Positions 1 through 5,181 of a DNA stretch of 11,303 nucleotides are shown one piece after another. Both the position numbers and the translations under genes were made by a program. Origin of the DNA: Bacillota bacterium. GTDB taxonomy: Bacteria > Bacillota > Clostridia > Lachnospirales > Bianqueaceae. The notes beneath the pieces are model-generated. The model was not told the origin of the DNA and made no database searches. It saw only the letters and a list, made by a program, of their open reading frames with translations. Each line of letters starts with the position of its first letter. Position 1 is the stretch's first letter. The stretch is taken from contig JAFVHC010000380.1 in the NCBI GenBank assembly GCA_017474705.1, positions 1-11,303 of the forward strand. Reading direction: 5' to 3'.

Positions 1-645
1 ATCATTGTCGCTGGCGCCGCTGGCGATGCGGAACAGCTTGTTATCTCCGTAATTATAGAGATATGTATTGAATTTGCGGAATTCGTCGGCGTAGTATTCC
101 GGACGCATATTACCGCCGCAGCCCCACGCTTCGTTACCGATGCCGAAGAACTGCACTTTCCAGGGCTCTTCCTGCCCATTGGCCCGACGCTGATCGGCCA
201 TAGGAGAAACACCATCGAAGGTCATATATTCGACCCAGTCACGCATTTCACGGACCGTACCGCTGCCCACATTGCCATTGATATACGGCTCCGCACCGAT
301 CAGTTCGCAGAAGCGCAGGAACTCATGCGTACCGAAAGAATTGTCCTCGGTGACACCGCCCCAGTTTTTATTGACCATGGAAGGACGCTGGTCTTTGGGA
401 CCGATGCCATCCTGCCAGTGATAATCATCCGCAAAGCATCCGCCGGGCCAGCGCAGTACCGGAATGCGGATCTGTTTCAACGCTTCGATGACATCTGTAC
501 GAAGGCCTTCGATGTTAGGGATCTCCGGATCATTTCCTACATACACACCGCCGTAGATGCAGCGTCCCAGATGCTCAGAGAAATGCCCATAGATGTACTT
601 GCTGATCTGGTTTTTTTCAACATCCGCATTGATGATGAGTCTCAT
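1..645 (-). CDS. GH51 alpha-N-arabinofuranosidase, N-terminal part (cut by window edge)
   Basis: Translating the minus strand from the ATG at 645-643 gives 215 codons open to the left edge, so the stop and roughly the second half of the usual ~500 residues lie outside. The N-terminus (MRLIINADVEKNQISKYIYG, then FSEHLGRCIYGG at about residues 22-33) and RWPGGCFADDYHW (about 65-77) are typical of GH51 retaining arabinofuranosidases, which release terminal arabinose from arabinan or arabinoxylan oligosaccharides. The acid/base glutamate is visible as E172 in FGIGNEAWGCGG; the nucleophile Glu is beyond the window. There is no signal peptide, so the enzyme is probably cytoplasmic and acts on imported oligosaccharides. 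The start is supported by AGGAGG at 653-658, 7 nt upstream. It begins 26 nt after iscU on the same strand with no terminator between, so it may be read from the isc promoter. Confidence 0.93.
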   Translation of the reverse strand, partial: MRLIINADVEKNQISKYIYGHFSEHLGRCIYGGVYVGNDPEIPNIEGLRTDVIEALKQIRIPVLRWPGGCFADDYHWQDGIGPKDQRPSMVNKNWGGVTEDNSFGTHEFLRFCELIGAEPYINGNVGSGTVREMRDWVEYMTFDGVSPMADQRRANGQEEPWKVQFFGIGNEAWGCGGNMRPEYYADEFRKFNTYLYNYGDNKLFRIASGASDND

Positions 646-671
646 GGGGATACCTCCTGTATAGATCTTAC

Positions 672-1115
672 TTACTCTTCATCACCGACGATCTCTTCGA
701 TATCGTCGACCGGCGGTTCCAGCCCTTCGATGGTGACGTTGTTCTTCTTTGCATAGTCCCAAAGAGCCGCGTGGATCGCCTGTTCTGCTAACAATGAACA
801 GTGTACCTTAACAGGCGGCAGTCCGTCAAGTGCTTCCATGACGGCTTTGTTCGTAACTTCCAGCGCCTGCTGTACGGTCTTGCCGATGATCATCTCTGTG
901 GCCATGCTGGACGTAGCTACCGCAGCACCGCAGCCGAAAGTCTTGAATTTGACATCCTGGATGATACCATCTTCGTCGACTTTCAGAAAAATACGCATGA
1001 TATCGCCGCATTTGGCGTTGCCTACGGTACCGACGCCGCTAGCGTCCTCCATTTCTCCCATATTGCGGGGGTTCATGAAATGGTCCATTACTTTTTCAGA
1101 ATACATCATTGCCAT
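672..1115 (-). CDS. iscU: IscU-type Fe-S cluster assembly scaffold
   Basis: This 147-residue protein is the scaffold on which [2Fe-2S] clusters are built from sulfide delivered by the cysteine desulfurase. The three cluster cysteines are C36 (AKCGD, with conserved D38), C62 (FGCGAA) and C106 (VHCSLLAE, preceded by H105). It has the LPPVK motif at residues 99-103, the segment that the HscA chaperone recognises in proteobacterial IscU, although no hscA or hscB is seen in this window. This points to the IscU branch rather than SufU, which carries an insertion and lacks LPPVK. Compared with E. coli IscU (128 aa) it carries about 20 extra C-terminal residues, acidic and Pro-containing (from about GLEPP onward). 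The start at 1115 has GAGGT at 1123-1127, 7 nt upstream; the next Met codons (residues 3 and 4) are less well spaced. It lies 14 nt downstream of iscS. Confidence 0.95.
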   Translation of the reverse strand: MAMMYSEKVMDHFMNPRNMGEMEDASGVGTVGNAKCGDIMRIFLKVDEDGIIQDVKFKTFGCGAAVATSSMATEMIIGKTVQQALEVTNKAVMEALDGLPPVKVHCSLLAEQAIHAALWDYAKKNNVTIEGLEPPVDDIEEIVGDEE

Positions 1116-1129
1116 AGATATGACCTCAC

Positions 1130-2341
1130 TTACTTCTTCATGATGATCGGCTGTACATTGCCGTTTACAAAATCCTCATACAAAGGTGACATTTCACGGA
1201 GCCGTTCCACGATCGGCGGAAGTTTCTCCATGATATAATCGACGTCTTCTTCCGTGTTTTCACGGCCCAACGTCAGACGCAGAGATCCATGAGCGATCTC
1301 ATGCGGCAGGCCGATGGCCATGAGGACATGGGAAGGATCCAGCGATCCGGACGTGCAGGCGGAACCGCTGGAGGCGCAGATACCGGCCATATCCAGCAAC
1401 AGGAGCAACGATTCACCTTCGATAAATTCAAAGCTGAAATTGACGTGGCCGGGCAGACGCTTTTCTCTTGGACCGTTGAGCTTTGCGAAAGGTATCTTCT
1501 CCTCGATTTCACGGATCAGACGGTCGCGCAGCGGGATCAAAGTCTTGTTGCGCTCTTCCATTTCGTTCACAGCAAGCTCGATCGCCACACCCATACCGAC
1601 GATGCCGGGGATGTTCTCCGTTGCGGCACGCTTTTTACGTTCCTGATCGCCGCCATGGATGAAGGAAGGGAGACGTACACCTTTGCGGACGTACAGAGCT
1701 CCTACACCCTTCGGTGCGTAAAATTTATGTGCACTGATGGACAGCAGATCGATGCCCATGGCTTCCACGTCGATCGGGATGTTGCCGATGGCCTGGACCG
1801 CGTCGATATGCAGCAGAACACCCTTTTCATGACAGATCCGGGAGATCTCCTCGATGGGATTGATCGTCCCGATCTCGTTGTTGGCGGCGATGATGGAGAC
1901 CAGTATAGTCTCATCGGTGATCGATTTTTCCAGTTCGTCCAGTTTTACGAAACCTTCCGCATCGACAGGAAGATAGGTGATCTTCGCGCCGCGGACCTTT
2001 TCCAGGTAGTCGCAGGTATGCAGGATCGCATGATGTTCCACCGCGGTCGTGATGATATGGTTCCCCTTATTGGCATAAGCTTCAAAGATGCCTTTCAAAG
2101 CCCAGTTATCAGCTTCGGTGCCGCTGCCGGTGAAGAAGACTTCCGTAGTGTTTTTGGCACCGATCGCCTTTGCGACCTGACCTCTTGCCTTCTCGAGCGC
2201 TTCTTTGGCGGAACGCGCTTTTTTATAGATACTGGACGGGTTGCCGTACTCTTCTTTCAGGTAAGGAAGCATGGCCTCCAGTACCTCGGGACGTACGCCG
2301 GTCGTAGCGGAATGATCCGCATATACAAATCGTTGTTCCAT
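1130..2341 (-). CDS. iscS: cysteine desulfurase IscS/NifS
   Basis: This 403-residue PLP enzyme of fold type I converts L-cysteine to L-alanine and places the sulfur as a persulfide on its own cysteine for transfer to IscU. The PLP-binding lysine is K206 in SAHKFYAPKG, with H104 (VEHHAI), D180 (HIDAVQA) and Q183 in the expected PLP-pocket positions. These match the numbering of E. coli IscS. The sulfur-carrying C329 lies in the flexible SSGSACTSGS loop, the longer loop of the IscS/NifS group rather than the short SufS form. Length is normal for the family. The start is supported by AAAGGAG at 2348-2354, which overlaps the iscR stop codon; the iscR-iscS gap is 11 nt, so the genes are surely co-transcribed. 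Whether to call it iscS or nifS is a naming matter; no nitrogenase genes are visible. Confidence 0.96.
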   Translation of the reverse strand: MEQRFVYADHSATTGVRPEVLEAMLPYLKEEYGNPSSIYKKARSAKEALEKARGQVAKAIGAKNTTEVFFTGSGTEADNWALKGIFEAYANKGNHIITTAVEHHAILHTCDYLEKVRGAKITYLPVDAEGFVKLDELEKSITDETILVSIIAANNEIGTINPIEEISRICHEKGVLLHIDAVQAIGNIPIDVEAMGIDLLSISAHKFYAPKGVGALYVRKGVRLPSFIHGGDQERKKRAATENIPGIVGMGVAIELAVNEMEERNKTLIPLRDRLIREIEEKIPFAKLNGPREKRLPGHVNFSFEFIEGESLLLLLDMAGICASSGSACTSGSLDPSHVLMAIGLPHEIAHGSLRLTLGRENTEEDVDYIMEKLPPIVERLREMSPLYEDFVNGNVQPIIMKK

Positions 2342-2352
2342 AACAATCTCCT

Positions 2353-2766
2353 TTATTTGTGAAGCTCTTTGAGATCTGCCAGCGTAATGCCGTCCACTGC
2401 CTCATTGATGCTTTCTGTGATACGTTTCCATACGTATTTGGTGACGCAGGTCTCCTCATTGGGACACGTAAGATCCGCGGAAGTTGCAGCGCACTCCACG
2501 GGGATCAGATCCCCCTCGCCGGCCCTTAAGATCTCTCCGGCCGTGATCTGGTCCAATGGTTTTGCCAGTCGGTAGCCACCCTGTGCGCCGCGTATGCTTT
2601 CGACCAATCCGGCATTGCGCAGCTTTGGAAGCAGCTGTTCCAGATATGTTTCTGAGATCTGCGTCCTCTCGGCGATCTGAGAGATGGTCTGCAGATTGTT
2701 CTCGCTGTTCAATGCCAGATCGACCATGGCTTTCAGACTGTACTGCCCTTTGGTTGAGATCTTCAT
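2353..2766 (-). CDS. iscR: Rrf2-family Fe-S sensing regulator, IscR-like
   Basis: This 137-residue protein has an N-terminal winged helix (residues 1 to about 66; MKISTKGQYSLKAM, then SETYLEQLLPKLRNAGLV and a GAQGGYRLAK wing) typical of Rrf2 regulators. Glu43, the residue that in E. coli IscR discriminates between site types, is kept. The cluster-binding loop has three cysteines, C92, C101 and C107 (spacing C-x8-C-x5-C), so it should bind an Fe-S cluster. In E. coli IscR the fourth ligand is His107 in CLTHALW; here the aligned segment is CVTKYVW, so Lys110 replaces it and the fourth ligand is unclear. As first gene of the operon, with a type-1-like palindrome at its own promoter, it is predicted to repress the operon when cluster-loaded. 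CymR-type Rrf2 proteins lack these cysteines, which argues against that alternative. Start supported by AAAGGAG at 2772-2778. Confidence 0.93.
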   Translation of the reverse strand: MKISTKGQYSLKAMVDLALNSENNLQTISQIAERTQISETYLEQLLPKLRNAGLVESIRGAQGGYRLAKPLDQITAGEILRAGEGDLIPVECAATSADLTCPNEETCVTKYVWKRITESINEAVDGITLADLKELHK

Positions 2767-2803
2767 TGCCGCTCCTTTCTATGTGATAACTTGTTTGATT
2801 TAT

Positions 2804-2828
2804 ATTTCCGACTTTTTTAGTCGGGATT
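2804..2828. promoter_or_regulatory. putative IscR operator (type-1-like palindrome)
   Basis: The core 2808-2824 reads CCGACT-TTTTT-AGTCGG, a perfect 6-bp inverted repeat around a 5-bp AT spacer. It matches the E. coli IscR type-1 core YYGACTRWWWYAGTCRR at all but one central position; the flanks (ATTT on one side, GATT on the other) are weaker. It lies just downstream of the -10 box, about +1 to +25, where bound repressor would block initiation or escape. Binding by the neighbouring IscR is inferred from motif and position. Confidence 0.78.
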
Positions 2829-2835
2829 CTGGAAT

Positions 2836-2864
2836 ATCATATCAAATGTGTCACTCTTTGTCAA
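2836..2864 (-). promoter_or_regulatory. sigma-A promoter of iscRSU
   Basis: On the minus strand there is a perfect -35 TTGACA (2859-2864), a 17-bp spacer and a -10 TATGAT (2836-2841). Transcription is expected to start near 2829, leaving a leader of about 63 nt before the iscR ATG at 2766. It sits only about 12 bp past the terminator of the upstream acyl-CoA synthetase gene, so the isc genes should be an independent transcription unit. Confidence 0.88.
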
Positions 2865-2875
2865 TATCAGAATAC

Positions 2876-2912
2876 AAAAAACCGGGCATGATCTTTTATG
2901 ATCGTACCCGGT
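2876..2912 (-). terminator. intrinsic terminator after the acyl-CoA synthetase gene
   Basis: On the minus strand a 13-bp stem (ACCGGG...CCCGGT outer arm, inner GATC/GATC arm, one mismatch and one G-U pair; arms 2900-2912 and 2881-2893) closes a 6-nt AT-rich loop and is followed by a run of T (2881-2876). It starts 7 nt after the stop codon of the gene at 2920-4608 and separates that run from the isc operon. Confidence 0.92.
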
Positions 2913-2919
2913 CTTGCTC

Positions 2920-4608
2920 TTAAGCATTGTGTGCTTCTTCATCCGCTTTACGGATCTCCGCACGCTTGATCTTGCCACCGACCGTCTTCGGCAGCTCCTG
3001 CACATACTCTACGACACGCGGATATTTATACGGCGCCGTGAGTTTCTTTACATGGTTCTGCAGTTCTTTCGTGAGCTCCGGAGTGCCTTCGTATCCCTTC
3101 GCAAGAACGATCGTTGCTTTGACGACCTGGCCGCGGATCGGATCCGGGACGCCGGTGATGGCGCATTCCACAACAGCGGGATGTGCGATCAGCGCCGATT
3201 CGACCTCAAAAGGACCGATACGATATCCGGAACACTTGATGACGTCATCATTTCGTCCTACGAAACGGTAATATCCGTCACTGTCACGCCAAAGCACGTC
3301 ACCTGTGTTGTAACCTATGCCGCTCAATTTCTCTTCTGTCTGCTCCGGAGACTTGTAGTATCCGGTAAACAGACCGACCGGCGGGTGATGCTTGACGTCA
3401 ATGATCGTCAGAGAACCTTCTTCACCATCTTCACAAGGCTCACCATAAGCATCGATCAGCTGGATATCGAACAAAGGATTCGGCTTGCCCGTGGAACCCT
3501 GGATGGGCTCGAACCACTCGCTGCCGAAATTGGCGATCAGGACAGGACCTTCAGACTGGCCGAAGCCTTCATAGATCTGATGTCCGACCTTCTCCTTCCA
3601 CTGCTTGACGACCTCCGGATTCAGCGGTTCACCGGCCGTTGCACAGTGATGCAGGCTGGACAGATCGAACTGCGAAAGGTCCTCCTGCAGCATGAAACGG
3701 TACATGGTAGGCGGGACGCAGAACGTGGTGACCTTGTACTGTTCCACTTTGCGCAGCAGCTTCTTGGGATCGAATTTGCCCACCATATCATAGCAAAAGA
3801 TCGTCGCACCGCAGATCCACTGGCCGTAGATCTTGCCCCAGCCGAACTTGGCCCAGCCGGAGTCGGATACGCTCATATGGAGTTTGTTCTCCTCCACATG
3901 CTGCCAGTACTTCGCCGTAACGATATGTCCCAGAGGATGCGCGAAATTGTGCTGGACCAGTTTGGGCATGCCCGTGGTACCGCTGGTGAAATAGACCAGC
4001 ATGATATCATTCCACCTGGTCGCCTGATCGTCCGTCGGACGGGCGAATTCCGTGGGGAACTTATCCATTTCTTCATGCAGATCCAGCCAGCCGGCGCGAG
4101 GGCCGCCCACCAGGATCTTGTTTTTCAGAGATGGGATCTCCGGAGCAGCAGCTTCCATCTGGCTTACGACAAAATCGTCATCCACACAGACGACGGCTTT
4201 GACCTCCGCAGCATTGCCGCGGTAGACGATGTCTTTCTTGGTCAGCTGCAGTGTGGCCGGGATCAGGATCACGCCAAGCTTATGCAATGTAGTAGCGCAG
4301 ATCCAGTATTCCCAGCGACGGCGCTGGATCATCATGACCACATCGCCCTTTTTCAGTCCTAAACTGCGGAAGAAATGCGCGACCTGGTTGGACATGGCTT
4401 TGATATCGGTGAAGGTGAAGACGCGCTCTTCGCCCTCTTCGTTGACCCAGACCAGCGCTCGTTTTTCCGGCTCCGCATCCGCCCAGGCATCGACCACATC
4501 GTAACCGAAGTTGAAATCCTCCGGTACATTGATCGTAAATTTTTCTTTGAATTCCTCATAACTTTCAAATTCGATCTGAGGAAGGAATCGATTCAGTAAG
4601 TAATTCAA
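2920..4608 (-). CDS. AMP-forming acyl-CoA synthetase (medium-chain-like ANL enzyme), TTG start
   Basis: This 562-residue protein activates a carboxylic acid with ATP to an acyl-adenylate and then forms the acyl-CoA. Visible ANL motifs are the P-loop YFTSGTTGMPK (206-216), AGEPLN (325-330), YEGFGQSE (346-353), the ribose-binding Asp in YNTGD (D437), the hinge GRNDDVIKCSGYRIGPFEVE (451-470) and the C-terminal catalytic lysine K546 in KTVGGKIKR. The segment SDSGWAKFGWGKIYGQW (248-264) and the length fit medium-chain acyl-CoA synthetases better than acetyl-CoA synthetase; the exact acid cannot be told from sequence. The first codon is TTG (4608-4606), with AGAGG/GAGGT about 7 nt upstream and no in-frame ATG near, so initiation may be modest. 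It follows the XRE-cupin gene by 24 nt and ends at the terminator 2876-2912. Confidence 0.92.
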   Translation of the reverse strand: MNYLLNRFLPQIEFESYEEFKEKFTINVPEDFNFGYDVVDAWADAEPEKRALVWVNEEGEERVFTFTDIKAMSNQVAHFFRSLGLKKGDVVMMIQRRRWEYWICATTLHKLGVILIPATLQLTKKDIVYRGNAAEVKAVVCVDDDFVVSQMEAAAPEIPSLKNKILVGGPRAGWLDLHEEMDKFPTEFARPTDDQATRWNDIMLVYFTSGTTGMPKLVQHNFAHPLGHIVTAKYWQHVEENKLHMSVSDSGWAKFGWGKIYGQWICGATIFCYDMVGKFDPKKLLRKVEQYKVTTFCVPPTMYRFMLQEDLSQFDLSSLHHCATAGEPLNPEVVKQWKEKVGHQIYEGFGQSEGPVLIANFGSEWFEPIQGSTGKPNPLFDIQLIDAYGEPCEDGEEGSLTIIDVKHHPPVGLFTGYYKSPEQTEEKLSGIGYNTGDVLWRDSDGYYRFVGRNDDVIKCSGYRIGPFEVESALIAHPAVVECAITGVPDPIRGQVVKATIVLAKGYEGTPELTKELQNHVKKLTAPYKYPRVVEYVQELPKTVGGKIKRAEIRKADEEAHNA

Positions 4609-4632
4609 ATGAATGACCTCTCAACAGTAATC

Positions 4633-5181
4633 TTACTCTGCGATGACGGTAAGGAAACGAGCTTTGGAGGTGCCTCCGCAGCGCTGTCCATGTGGGATCG
4701 TAGGATTGAAGTAAATGGAATCTCCGGGCTCCAGAACAAATTCTTTGTCGCCCAGTGTAACGATGACCGTGCCCTCCAGCACCATATTGAATTCCTGACC
4801 GCTGTGCTCGATCAGTTTAGCCGGTGTATCATCCGGATCCAGCGTGACCAGCAGCGGCTGCATGACCTTGTCCGCATAACGGTATGCCAGGTCTTCAAAA
4901 TGGTATTCAGGATTGCGGTTTACGATCTTGCCGTGACCGCGGCGGATCACATGATAGGTGTTCAGCCGCCCCGGTGTACCTGTTACGATCTCGGTGAAAT
5001 CGACCTTGAACTTATTTGCGATCTCGTAGATCAGGCTGATGGGGATGTCCTTGCCGTTCTCTTCATAGGAAGCGTAGACTTCAGGATCGATGTGGAATTC
5101 TTCTGCCAGTTCTTCGATGGTGTAATCGCAGGTCTCGCGCAATTCGCGCAGACGCGCGCCGATCAGGTTATAATCGTTCAT
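4633..5181 (-). CDS. XRE-family transcriptional regulator with C-terminal cupin domain
   Basis: This 182-residue protein has an N-terminal Xre/Cro helix-turn-helix (about residues 5-66; LRELRETCDYTIEELAEEF, then EVYASYEENGK) and a C-terminal cupin barrel (about 105-180; HSGQEFNMVLEGTV and EPGDSIYFNPTIPHGQRC). Possible ligand or metal residues in the cupin are H126, E130 and H164, the usual reduced set of XRE-cupin regulators. Such proteins sense small molecules and commonly control adjacent metabolic genes. The natural guess is that it senses the acid or acyl-CoA handled by the synthetase 24 nt downstream; this is inference. Its ATG shares one base with the parC stop (TAATG at 5183-5179), a layout that couples translation to parC. 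A GGAGG at about 5200-5204 and a GGGG at 5193-5196 are the possible ribosome sites. No separate promoter is obvious. Confidence 0.9.
   Translation of the reverse strand: MNDYNLIGARLRELRETCDYTIEELAEEFHIDPEVYASYEENGKDIPISLIYEIANKFKVDFTEIVTGTPGRLNTYHVIRRGHGKIVNRNPEYHFEDLAYRYADKVMQPLLVTLDPDDTPAKLIEHSGQEFNMVLEGTVIVTLGDKEFVLEPGDSIYFNPTIPHGQRCGGTSKARFLTVIAE

Noticed and set aside
2808..2824. CCGACT/AGTCGG hairpin as an attenuator or terminator in the iscR leader
   Set aside because: The stem is only 6 bp and no T-run follows on the minus strand; symmetry, spacing and position fit a protein operator better.
2914..4362. Long 482-codon plus-strand open frame opposite the acyl-CoA synthetase
   Set aside because: It is the antisense of a clear gene with all ANL motifs; its translation is Arg/Asp/His-rich with no recognisable domain. 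The same holds for plus-strand frames at 1289-2362, 6270-7511 and 7725-9074.
4633..5181. XRE gene as the antitoxin of a toxin-antitoxin pair
   Set aside because: The partner is a full-length acyl-CoA synthetase, not a toxin, and the cupin domain points to small-molecule sensing.
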